Shown here: piece after piece, positions 40,277-47,443 of the stretch
Position numbering within the stretch: position 1 is the stretch's first letter
Layout of the letters: every line of letters starts with the position of its first letter
Source of the DNA: Chloroflexota bacterium
GTDB lineage: Bacteria; Chloroflexota; Anaerolineae; UBA4142; SHND01
DNA length: 47,638 bases
NCBI GenBank assembly: GCA_016209205.1
Contig: JACQWQ010000095.1
Span: forward strand, 1-47,638
Direction of reading: 5' to 3'
Translations under genes and position numbers: made by a program
The notes under the pieces: model-generated
Database searches by the model: none
What the model was told of the DNA's origin: nothing
The model's input: only the letters and a program-made list of their open reading frames with translations

Positions 40277-42241
40277 ATGATGACCGCGCGAAAAATTGAA
40301 AACGCCGCGCAGCTCGCCGCATATCGCGTTGCGCTCCAACGCGCGCACGACCCGCAGCAGCGCTGTCTCACCCTCTGCGGCGGCACGGGTTGTCGCGCCT
40401 ACGGTGCAGAGCGCGTCCTCGCCTCGGCAAAGGAACACGCGAACGGCGACGTTCAGGTGCGCATGACGGGCTGTCACGGCTTTTGTGAAAAAGGACCCAT
40501 CGTCGTCATTCAACCCGCGGGCATTTTTTATCAACGCGTGCAGCCCAAAGATATTGACAGCATCGTGCATGAAACTATCGCGCACGACCACATTATCGAG
40601 CGTTTGCTGTACACCGATCCCGCGACCGGCGGAAAAATTGAACGCGAACATGATGTGCCGTTCTATGCGCGTCAAACGCGATTGCTGCTGAATCAAAACG
40701 GTTTGCTCGACCCGACCAACATTGACGAATACATCGCGCTCGGCGGTTACGCATCATTGGCGCAAGCGTTGATGGACGACGGCGAAAACATCATCGAGCA
40801 AATTACGCGGTCGGGTTTGCGCGGACGCGGCGGCGCGGGTTTTCCCACCGGCGTGAAATGGCGGACGATGAGAGATGGAATTAGAAATAGGAAGGTAGAA
40901 ATTGGAAATTGGAAAATCCAACCTCCAACTTCTAACTTCCAATTTCTAACTTCTAATTTCCAACCTCCAACTTCCAATCGCGGCTATATCATTTGCAACG
41001 CCGACGAAGGCGACCCGGGCGCGTACATGGATCGCAGTTTGATGGAGGGGAATCCGCATCGCATCATCGAAGGGATGATCATCGGCGCGTACGCGGTCGG
41101 CGCGACGCGCGGGTATGTGTACATTCGCACCGAATATCCGCTCGCGGTGAAACATTTGCGCGGCGCGTTGCAGCAAGCGCGCGCGTGGGGTCTGTTGGGC
41201 AAAAATATTTTGGGTTCCGGTTTCGATTTCGACATCGAGGTACGGTTGGGGGCGGGCGCATTTGTGTGTGGAGAAGAAACAGCATTGATGGCGAGCATCG
41301 AAGGACGCACGGGCGAGCCGCGCCCGCGCCCACCGTATCCCGCACAGCGCGGTTTGTGGGGCAAGCCCACCATCATCAACAATGTCAAGACCTGGGCGAG
41401 CGCGCCGCTGATTCTCGAACGCGGCGCGGACTGGTACGCCAACATCGGGACGGCGAAATCCAAAGGCACCATGATTTTTTCGCTCGTCGGCAAAGTGATG
41501 AATACGGGCTTGGTCGAAGTGCCGATGGGCATCACACTGCGCGAATTAATTTTCGGCATCGGCGGCGGCATTCCGAACGGCAAAGAATTCAAAGCCGCGC
41601 AAATCGGTGGACCATCGGGCGGTTGTCTCGCAGCAGAGCATCTCGATACGCCGATTGATTATGAATCGCTCTCGTCGCTCGGCGCGATTGTCGGTTCGGG
41701 CGGTCTCGTCGTCGCGGACGAGGATACGTGCATGGTGGATTTGGCGCGCTATTTCATGAATTTTGTCCAGGAAGAATCGTGCGGCAAATGCACGCCGTGT
41801 CGCGTCGGCACCAAAGCCATGCTCGACATTCTCACGCGCATCACGCAGGGGCGCGGCGAGGACGGCGACCTTGAACGTTTGGAAGAACTCGCGCGCGCCG
41901 TCAAAGATTCGTCGCTGTGCGGTTTGGGGCAGACCGCGCCGAATCCCGTGCTCACCACGCTGCGTTATTTCCGCGAGGAATATCGCGAGCACATTTACGC
42001 CGGGCAGTGCCGCGCGCGCGTGTGCAAAGGTTTGATTCGTTACGAAATCATTCCCGAACTCTGCACGGGCTGTCTCGTCTGCTTACGCAACTGCGCGCAA
42101 AAAGCGATCACGGGCGAAAAATTGAAACCGCACGTGATTGACGACGCGTTGTGCGGCAAGTGCGGTGTGTGCCAAGCGTTGTGCCGTTTCGACGCGGTGA
42201 AAATTGTGACGGGTGTGCCTGTGGCAGCGTTAGCTGTTTGA
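40277..42241 (+). CDS. nuoF: NuoF/HydB/HndC-like FMN- and NAD(P)H-binding subunit with extra ferredoxin domains
   Basis: The 654-residue product has a thioredoxin-like [2Fe-2S] domain at its N-terminus (CLTLCGGTGC, TGCHGFCEKGP), the FMN/NAD domain (GRGGAGFPTG, NADEGDPGAYMDR, FVCGEETALMASIEG), an SLBB linker, the [4Fe-4S] helical bundle (ESCGKCTPCRVG, SSLCGLGQ) and a C-terminal 2x[4Fe-4S] ferredoxin (CTGCLVCLRNCAQKA, CGKCGVCQALCRFDAV). This order is that of bifurcating and NADP-reducing hydrogenase subunits (HydB, HndC) and related NfnL-free complexes, not plain respiratory NuoF. An insert of about 35-40 residues encoded by low-complexity DNA (40879-40979) stands between FPTGVKWRTM and RGYIICNADEG, next to the FMN site. 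All cluster ligands are intact. No hydrogenase catalytic subunit is in the window. Confidence 0.93.
   Translation: MMTARKIENAAQLAAYRVALQRAHDPQQRCLTLCGGTGCRAYGAERVLASAKEHANGDVQVRMTGCHGFCEKGPIVVIQPAGIFYQRVQPKDIDSIVHETIAHDHIIERLLYTDPATGGKIEREHDVPFYARQTRLLLNQNGLLDPTNIDEYIALGGYASLAQALMDDGENIIEQITRSGLRGRGGAGFPTGVKWRTMRDGIRNRKVEIGNWKIQPPTSNFQFLTSNFQPPTSNRGYIICNADEGDPGAYMDRSLMEGNPHRIIEGMIIGAYAVGATRGYVYIRTEYPLAVKHLRGALQQARAWGLLGKNILGSGFDFDIEVRLGAGAFVCGEETALMASIEGRTGEPRPRPPYPAQRGLWGKPTIINNVKTWASAPLILERGADWYANIGTAKSKGTMIFSLVGKVMNTGLVEVPMGITLRELIFGIGGGIPNGKEFKAAQIGGPSGGCLAAEHLDTPIDYESLSSLGAIVGSGGLVVADEDTCMVDLARYFMNFVQEESCGKCTPCRVGTKAMLDILTRITQGRGEDGDLERLEELARAVKDSSLCGLGQTAPNPVLTTLRYFREEYREHIYAGQCRARVCKGLIRYEIIPELCTGCLVCLRNCAQKAITGEKLKPHVIDDALCGKCGVCQALCRFDAVKIVTGVPVAALAV
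40879..40979 (+). repeat. low-complexity in-frame insert within the nuoF-like gene
   Basis: A/T-rich simple-sequence DNA (AGAAATTGGAAATTGG, then CAACCTCCAACTTCTAACTTC and variants; quoted in parts) reads through in frame as RNRKVEIGNWKIQPPTSNFQ and similar. Its base composition is unlike the GC-rich gene around it. Related tracts are at 44127-44182 and about 21300-21360. Confidence 0.85.
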
Positions 42242-42244
42242 TTT

Positions 42245-42305
42245 GACAGGATTAACAGGATTAACAGGATAAGAAATTAATCCTGTTAATCCTGTTAATC
42301 CTGTC
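42245..42305. repeat. perfect 26-bp-stem hairpin made of ACAGGATTA units
   Basis: GACAGGATTAACAGGATTAA (plus CAGGAT) is followed, after nine bases, by its exact inverse. It lies between the nuoF-like and HoxU-like genes of one operon. It is followed by CCAAAACCC and not by a T-run, so it is more likely a repeat or an mRNA-stabilising hairpin than a terminator. Confidence 0.85.
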
Positions 42306-42313
42306 CAAAACCC

Positions 42314-43279
42314 ATGATTCATTTGACGATTGACAATCGTGACATCGAGGTGCGTCAAACCATGACCGTCCTCGAAGCCGCGCGCGCAAACGGCATTTCA
42401 ATTCCGACGCTGTGTTATCACGAAGCGGTCGCGCCGTATGCGGCGTGTCGCCTGTGCATGGTCGAAATCAATACGCCGCGTGGCGGAAAACCCGGTCCTG
42501 ACCGACCGGGAAGGATCGTCGCCGCGTGCGCGCAGCCGTGCGAACAAGGGCTGACCGTGCAGACCAATTCGCCGCGCGTGCAAGCCGCGCGCCGCGTGAC
42601 TGCCGAACTGTTGATGGCGAGCGGCGAACATTTGCCGCTGGTGCAAGCCATCGCGCGGGCAATGGGCGCAGAGCACGCGGCAACGACGCTGCCGCCGAAC
42701 GATTGTATCCTCTGCGGTTTGTGTGTGCGCGCGTGCGATGAATTGGTTGGCGCACACGCGATCAGTTTGGTCGAACGCGGGTTGGATAAAAAAATCGCGC
42801 CGCCATTCGAGATTACGTCCGCAGCGTGTATCGCGTGCGCGACGTGCGTGCTCATTTGTCCGACGGGCGCGATTATGCTGAAGGATATCGCGCCATCGCT
42901 ACCTCACCCCCAGCCCCTCGCCCATGAGGCGAGGGGGGACAAATCTCCTCCCCAGCCCCTCGCCCATGAGGCGAGGGGGGTCAAATCTCCTCCCCAGCCC
43001 CTCTCCCATGAGGCGAGGGGGGACAAATCTCCTCCCCAGCCCCTCTCCCATGAGGCGAGGGGGGACAAATCTCCTCCCCAGCTCCTCCCGTATGAGGAGC
43101 GGGGGGTCAAATCTCCCCCTTCCTTTGTAGGGAAGGGGGCTGGGGGGTTAGGTTCCCACGACGCGCGCACCTGTCGCGTGTGCGGCGAAGCGACGTTGCC
43201 GCGCGTTTTTGCGGACGCGGAATATCTGTTGAACTTGCCGATTGAGCGTGACCAGAAAGCAGAGGTGCAAGCTCTATGA
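42314..43279 (+). CDS. HoxU/NuoG-N-terminus-like iron-sulfur protein with tandem repeat insert
   Basis: The 321-residue product has a plant-type [2Fe-2S] domain (ARANGISIPTLCYH, YAACRLCMVEI, CAQPCEQG), a NuoG-type His/Cys [4Fe-4S] segment that appears reduced (SGEHLPLVQ in place of the usual H-x3-C-x2-C pattern), and a 2x[4Fe-4S] ferredoxin (CILCGLCVRACDELVGAHAI, CIACATCVLICPTGAI). It matches HoxU, HndD N-terminus and the first part of NuoG; the molybdopterin part is absent. From residue about 197 five 14-residue units (PPQPLAHEARGDKS type) are encoded by a tandem palindromic repeat, followed by a short tail with CRVCGEA. The gene overlaps the HdrA gene by four bases (ATGA), so they are translationally coupled. 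It probably passes electrons between the NuoEF part and HdrA. Confidence 0.88.
   Translation: MIHLTIDNRDIEVRQTMTVLEAARANGISIPTLCYHEAVAPYAACRLCMVEINTPRGGKPGPDRPGRIVAACAQPCEQGLTVQTNSPRVQAARRVTAELLMASGEHLPLVQAIARAMGAEHAATTLPPNDCILCGLCVRACDELVGAHAISLVERGLDKKIAPPFEITSAACIACATCVLICPTGAIMLKDIAPSLPHPQPLAHEARGDKSPPQPLAHEARGVKSPPQPLSHEARGDKSPPQPLSHEARGDKSPPQLLPYEERGVKSPPSFVGKGAGGLGSHDARTCRVCGEATLPRVFADAEYLLNLPIERDQKAEVQAL
42900..43154 (+). repeat. five 42-bp tandem palindromic repeats plus a diverged sixth, in frame inside a CDS
   Basis: Units of 42 bp start at 42908, 42950, 42992, 43034 and 43076 (CCCCAGCCCCTCGCCCATGA, GGCGAGGGGGGACAAATCTC and CT); the first part is a palindrome of the genome-wide family. 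Because 42 is a multiple of three, the reading frame is kept. A facing half (GGGAAGGGGGCTGGGGGGTT) closes the array. Confidence 0.9.
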
Positions 43280-45456
43280 CGCGCACCGGAGTTTTTCTCT
43301 GCACCTGCGATCAGAAAATCGCCAAAAGCATTCAGGTAGATGCGATTCCGTACGTCCTGCGCAGCAATCGGGAGGTCGTCGTCGTCTCGCCGCAGGAACA
43401 CCTTTGTCTCCCCGACGGATTGGCCGCGTTACGCGAAACGATTGCGCGGCACAAGCTGGATCAGGTCGTCGTCGCCGCGTGTCCCACGCGTTTTCAGGAA
43501 AAACATTTGCGCGCGGCGTGCGTCAGCGCGGGCATCAATGAGAATGCTTTTGCTCTTGTGGATTGGCGCGAGGGCTGCGCGTACGTCCATCGCGGCGATA
43601 AAGTCAAGGCGACCGGCAAAGCAATTGATTTATTGCAAATGACACTCGCGCGCGTCACCTCTGCCGCGCCCGCGGATCAAGTCACCGTCGAAATCGAGCC
43701 GCGCGTGTTGGTCATTGGCGGCGGGATTGCGGGACTGACCGCCGCGCGCGCCATCGCCGAGCACAGCATCGCCGTCACGCTCGTGGAACAAGACGCGGAA
43801 CTGGGCGGACACGCGCGGCACGTTCCGCTGAATGGCAAGGCGCACGCGTTTGAAACAACGCGCGCAGACGTGTTGAATCATCCGCGCATTGACGTGCGCT
43901 TGAGCACGCGCGTGGTTTCGGTCACTGGCTCTGTCGGCGCGTATCGCGTCGAGTTAGCAGAATGTCACGGGGCTAACCGCGCGTCGTCCAACGGCTCGAA
44001 CGGTGCAGCACATTCCACCGAAGTCGTTGCCGGGGCGGTCGTCATCGCCATCGGCGCGCAAGAATATCGCGACGCGCATTTGTATCACCATGACGGGCGG
44101 CGCGTTGTCACGCTGGGAGAATTCGAGATCCAGAATTCGAAATTCAAAATTCAAAATTCGAAATTGGAAATTCAAAAACCTGTCCCGAACCAGCATGAGG
44201 GAGCGAAAATCGAAAATGGGGAATTCCCCACGTCCGTCGTCTATATTCTCTGCGCGGGTTCGCGGAACGCGCACATTCCGTACTGCTCGAATGTATGCTG
44301 TCTCGGCGCGTTGGACCAAGCCCTGCGCGTCAAACGCGCGCATCCTGAAGCGCAAGTCACGATTCTGTTCCGCGATCTGTATTTGCTCGGCGACGAGCTG
44401 AATGAAGAAATCGTGCTTGACGCGCGACGGTTAGGAATTGAATTTTTGCGCTATGCGGAAGCGCAGCCGCCGCACGTCAACGGCGAAACCGTCACGGTAC
44501 ACGACACGCGCACAAACAGCATGCAGCAGCTCCATTATGATCGTTTGGTTTTGGCGACGCCGCGCGTGCCGCGCGCGGAGGCCGGCGTGCTCGCGCGGTT
44601 GTTCAAATTGCCGCGCGACCAATTTGGTTTCTTGATTGATCCACACTGGCGCGTGCGCCCCGAACAGCAGCATCCGCGCGGGATATTCGTTTGCGGCAGC
44701 GCACACCAGCCCGTTGACATGGACACCGCGACCATGCAGGGCATGACGGCGGCAGCGCAGGCCGCGCGTTTCATTCACAAGCGCGTGCTCACACACCCCG
44801 CCGCGAGCGCCGTGGTGAATCCCGCGTTTTGTACCGGATGTGCACAGTGTGTTGAAACCTGCGCGTTTGGCGCAATCACGCTGGTCTCTCGTACACCACG
44901 CGCGGAACGGGTCGGGAGGGCCATCGCAATTCTCGACCGCGCGCAGATTGATCCGTTCCTCTGTCTCGCGTGCGGCAATTGTGTCGTCGCGTGTCCGGCC
45001 AAGGCGATTGATTTGTGCGGCGGAGTGCCCGCCGCCACGAATCTGGGCGACGCGCAAATTTACGCGCAGCTGGACGCGGCGCTCGACGCACGGCACGAGG
45101 GCGAAACGCGCGTCGTGGTGTTTGGATGTCACTGGAGCGGTTTTGCGGCGATGGAGCTCGCGGGCGCGCGTCGCTTGCAGTATTCGGCGGACACGCGCGT
45201 GATCGAATTGCCGTGCTCGGCGCGACTCGATCCGCTGCACGTTTTGTACGCGCTGCTCCACGGCGCCGACGAAGTTGTGCTCGCGCTCTGTCCGCCGGAC
45301 GAATGTCATTATGCAAACGGTAATCATTTTGCCGAAAGGCGCATCGAAAACTTGCGCGCGCAGTTGTCCGCGCACGGCATTGACCCCACGCGCGTGCGTC
45401 ACGTGCGGCTGATGGGCGATGATGCGCACGCATGGGTTCAAGCCGTCAAGGCATAA
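43276..45456 (+). CDS. hdrA: HdrA-like FAD protein fused to MvhD-like domain
   Basis: This 726-residue protein is a heterodisulfide reductase A type flavoprotein: an N-terminal segment (GVFLCTCDQKIAKSI, VVAACPTRFQEKHL), a Rossmann FAD site (VLVIGGGIAGLTAARAIAE), the HdrA-type cysteines ILCAGSR and YCSNVCC, a second flavin region (GIFVCGSAHQPVDMDTA) and two [4Fe-4S] clusters (CTGCAQCVETCAFGAI, CLACGNCVVACPAKAI). From about residue 610 an MvhD/FrhD-type [2Fe-2S] domain follows (VVFGCHWSGFAAMELAGARR, ELPCSARLDPLHVLYALLHG, CPPDECHY). HdrA is the bifurcating flavin subunit in methanogen and bacterial Hdr complexes, and MvhD links it to the electron donor. Here NuoEF would be that donor. A low-complexity insert (residues about 284-318) sits before VVYILCAGSR. 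HdrB and HdrC are not in the window. Confidence 0.92.
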   Translation: MTRTGVFLCTCDQKIAKSIQVDAIPYVLRSNREVVVVSPQEHLCLPDGLAALRETIARHKLDQVVVAACPTRFQEKHLRAACVSAGINENAFALVDWREGCAYVHRGDKVKATGKAIDLLQMTLARVTSAAPADQVTVEIEPRVLVIGGGIAGLTAARAIAEHSIAVTLVEQDAELGGHARHVPLNGKAHAFETTRADVLNHPRIDVRLSTRVVSVTGSVGAYRVELAECHGANRASSNGSNGAAHSTEVVAGAVVIAIGAQEYRDAHLYHHDGRRVVTLGEFEIQNSKFKIQNSKLEIQKPVPNQHEGAKIENGEFPTSVVYILCAGSRNAHIPYCSNVCCLGALDQALRVKRAHPEAQVTILFRDLYLLGDELNEEIVLDARRLGIEFLRYAEAQPPHVNGETVTVHDTRTNSMQQLHYDRLVLATPRVPRAEAGVLARLFKLPRDQFGFLIDPHWRVRPEQQHPRGIFVCGSAHQPVDMDTATMQGMTAAAQAARFIHKRVLTHPAASAVVNPAFCTGCAQCVETCAFGAITLVSRTPRAERVGRAIAILDRAQIDPFLCLACGNCVVACPAKAIDLCGGVPAATNLGDAQIYAQLDAALDARHEGETRVVVFGCHWSGFAAMELAGARRLQYSADTRVIELPCSARLDPLHVLYALLHGADEVVLALCPPDECHYANGNHFAERRIENLRAQLSAHGIDPTRVRHVRLMGDDAHAWVQAVKA
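44127..44182 (+). repeat. low-complexity in-frame insert within the hdrA-like gene
   Basis: Repeats of AATTCGAAATTCAAAATTC encode EIQNSKFKIQNSKLEIQ between conserved parts of HdrA. The composition differs from the gene, and the tract is of the same kind as 40879-40979. Confidence 0.85.
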
Positions 45457-45556
45457 GAGATTTATTGTTAGAGCGCAGTTGGACTGCGCGTTGTCCGACG
45501 GCAGTGCAACTGCCTGCGAACAGCTGCGGTCAAAGCATGAAGGGAGGGAGGTTCCC

Positions 45557-46729
45557 TTGTATACGACACGATTGGTCAACGAGGTGTGGACGCGCGATCT
45601 GTGCGCGGGCTGCGCCATGTGCGTCGCGGCGTGCTCCAAACAGGTTTTGTATTGGGGCGCAGGTGAGCATCCGCACCTTCGCAAGATTCACAAAAGTATC
45701 GGTTTGAGCAAATTCGAACTCGACACCTGTTCGGTGTGTGAGCATTACTGTGAAGTCGCCTGTCCGCGTCTCGAAGCCGCCGCGCGCATGTCCGCGCTCG
45801 AACAGGTTTCGGTGCGTGCCAGCGGTACATTGGGCGGCGGTGAACCCAACGACGTGGTGCGCAATTTGTTGATTGCGGCGCGGGCAAATGGGTTGATTGA
45901 CGGCGCGCTGTTGATTGACGCGGACCGGGGGGGGCGCACGCGCGCGCGCGTCGTGACCGGCGCGGGCGAGATTGCCGAAAGCGTCGGATTTCAATACATC
46001 TGGACGCCAGTGCTCGACGCGTTGAATCAAGCCGTGTTTGATTTGGGCTTGAAAAATATCGCCATCGTTTCGGCGCCTTGCACCGCGCAAGCGGTGCGTC
46101 GTTTGACGGATTCGGATGTGCCGCGCCTCGAAGCGTACCGCAAGGCGATTCGGCTCAACGTCGCGCTGTTTTGCACGGGCGTTTTTCAACCCGATGCTTT
46201 TCTCGAAATGCTCTCGACGGGCGCGAACCTCGCGCCCGAAAACATTCAACGCATCACCGCGTACCCGCGCGAAGGCAAAATGCGCGCGCTGTTGTGGGAC
46301 GGCACGACATACGAAATGGACCTGACGAATGCCGAAGCGTATACGCGCGCGGGCTGCGCGCGCTGCGACGATTATCTCGGCGAAAGCGCGGATATTGCAG
46401 TCGGTTCCGCGGGGTCGAGTCAAGGATTTTCGACGCTGATCGTCCGCACGCTCACGGGTCGAGCCGTCGCGCAAAATGCCATCACCATGAACATGATTGA
46501 AAAGGTACAGGAAGCGGACAAGGAAGCATTGGCGCGCGCGAGCGTGGAAAAAGATCGCCGCGAACGCGCGAAAGCGTTTGACGAATTGCAAGTCTTGATG
46601 CTCGACGCGCTGCGCGACCCGCGCAAACGCGCGCAAGTCAAGGTGCAGTTCGACCTGTTGTACGGACGACCAAGTTCCATCAAGGAGGATTATCGCTATG
46701 CTGGCTGTGGAGACTGTTCTGGATGTTGA
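45557..46729 (+). CDS. FrhB/FdhB-family (F420-type) Fe-S flavoprotein
   Basis: The product resembles the coenzyme F420 hydrogenase/dehydrogenase beta subunit family: an N-terminal ferredoxin-like segment (CAGCAMCVAACSKQVL, CSVCEHYCEVACPRLE), the family core (GGGEPNDVVRNLLIAARANG, IAIVSAPCTAQAVRR), and CARCDDYLGESADIAVGSAG. I choose a TTG start at 45557, which follows GGGAGGGAGGTTCCC and gives 390 residues; an ATG at 45419 lies in frame but overlaps the previous gene and would translate repeat-like DNA (GCGCAGTTGGACTGCGC) first. The C-terminus ends unusually in a cysteine cluster (AGCGDCSGC). In archaea the family binds FAD and reduces F420; in bacteria it also serves ferredoxin- or NADPH-linked reactions, so F420 use is not proven. 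Its end overlaps the next gene by 32 bp. Confidence 0.85.
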   Translation: MYTTRLVNEVWTRDLCAGCAMCVAACSKQVLYWGAGEHPHLRKIHKSIGLSKFELDTCSVCEHYCEVACPRLEAAARMSALEQVSVRASGTLGGGEPNDVVRNLLIAARANGLIDGALLIDADRGGRTRARVVTGAGEIAESVGFQYIWTPVLDALNQAVFDLGLKNIAIVSAPCTAQAVRRLTDSDVPRLEAYRKAIRLNVALFCTGVFQPDAFLEMLSTGANLAPENIQRITAYPREGKMRALLWDGTTYEMDLTNAEAYTRAGCARCDDYLGESADIAVGSAGSSQGFSTLIVRTLTGRAVAQNAITMNMIEKVQEADKEALARASVEKDRRERAKAFDELQVLMLDALRDPRKRAQVKVQFDLLYGRPSSIKEDYRYAGCGDCSGC

Positions 46730-47360
46730 AAATTTGGATTTGCGCGCAGCCACCGCGCTGCTCCAATCCATGCCGCCCGATCAAATGCAAGAGCTTGCCA
46801 ATGTCGAACATCTGCACGGCTTGCTCGCGGGGCTAAAACGCGGCGAGTATATCATCCACGGCGACGCGGGTGATTATCTGGGCGTGCTGAACGACGGCGC
46901 ATCCATTCGCGTCAAGGGCAGCGTCGGGAAATACGTCGGCGACAATATGACGCGCGGCTTGATCGTCGTGGAAGGCAATGCTGACTATGGCGCGGGCTTG
47001 TATCCGTACGGCGGCGTGCTCGTGGTGCGCGGCGACGCGGGTGATTTCACCGCGACGATGAACAAAGGCGCCACCATCATCGTCGGCGGAAACGTCGGCG
47101 ACGAATGCGGCACGTATCATCTCGCGGGCGATTTTATCGTCGCCGGCAATGCCGGTTTGAATTTCGGCAACTATTTGATTCGCGGCACGCTGTATCTCGG
47201 CGGCGAAATGCGCTCGCAAGGACACAACACGCTGATGGAGCCAGTGACCGAAGCGGACACGCTCAAACTCTTGCACTATTTCGAGCAGTACGATATTGAC
47301 GCCGACCCGCGCCGTTTCAAAAAATTCGTCGCGAAATCGCAAAAACCGTTTTACGAGTAA
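46698..47360 (+). CDS. GXGXG-domain protein (glutamate synthase alpha C-terminal type, GltB3-like)
   Basis: The 220-residue protein is a stand-alone right-handed beta-helix of the GXGXG family: repeats such as IIHGDAGDYLGVLNDGASIR, VKGSVGKYVGDNM, VEGNADYGAGLYPYGG, VRGDAGDFTATMNKG and VGGNVGDECGTYHLAG. This domain is the C-terminal part of glutamate synthase large subunits; in archaea and some bacteria it is a separate subunit next to separate amidotransferase and FMN-synthase subunits. FwdC of formylmethanofuran dehydrogenase shares the fold. The start is preceded by CAAGGAGGATTATCGCT. Its place after HdrA/FrhB and before a polyferredoxin suggests a redox complex with its catalytic partners beyond the right edge. 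Confidence 0.88.
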   Translation: MLAVETVLDVENLDLRAATALLQSMPPDQMQELANVEHLHGLLAGLKRGEYIIHGDAGDYLGVLNDGASIRVKGSVGKYVGDNMTRGLIVVEGNADYGAGLYPYGGVLVVRGDAGDFTATMNKGATIIVGGNVGDECGTYHLAGDFIVAGNAGLNFGNYLIRGTLYLGGEMRSQGHNTLMEPVTEADTLKLLHYFEQYDIDADPRRFKKFVAKSQKPFYE

Positions 47361-47363
47361 AAG

Positions 47364-47428
47364 GTGACGGGTGACGAGTGACGGGTGACGGGGGAATTAC
47401 TTACCCCGTCACGCGTCACCCGCCACTT
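47364..47428. repeat. GTGACGGGTGACG inverted repeat
   Basis: GTGACGGGTGACGAGTGACG and CGTCACGCGTCACCCG face each other in the 83-bp gap between the GXGXG gene and the ferredoxin gene. Related sequence is found near 21640. Confidence 0.7.
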
Positions 47429-47443
47429 TCCCCGAGGTGTTCT

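Noticed and set aside
39741..42241. Respiratory complex I operon
   Set aside because: Only NuoE, NuoF and a HoxU-like protein are present, with no membrane subunits, and the next genes are HdrA/MvhD and FrhB-like; a soluble redox complex fits better.
42908..43154. 42-bp repeats as a CRISPR array
   Set aside because: There are no unique spacers; the units are contiguous, in frame and belong to the intergenic palindrome family.
44431..46771. Long minus-strand frames opposite hdrA and frhB-like genes
   Set aside because: The plus-strand frames carry complete cofactor motifs; the minus frames are GC-rich shadows.
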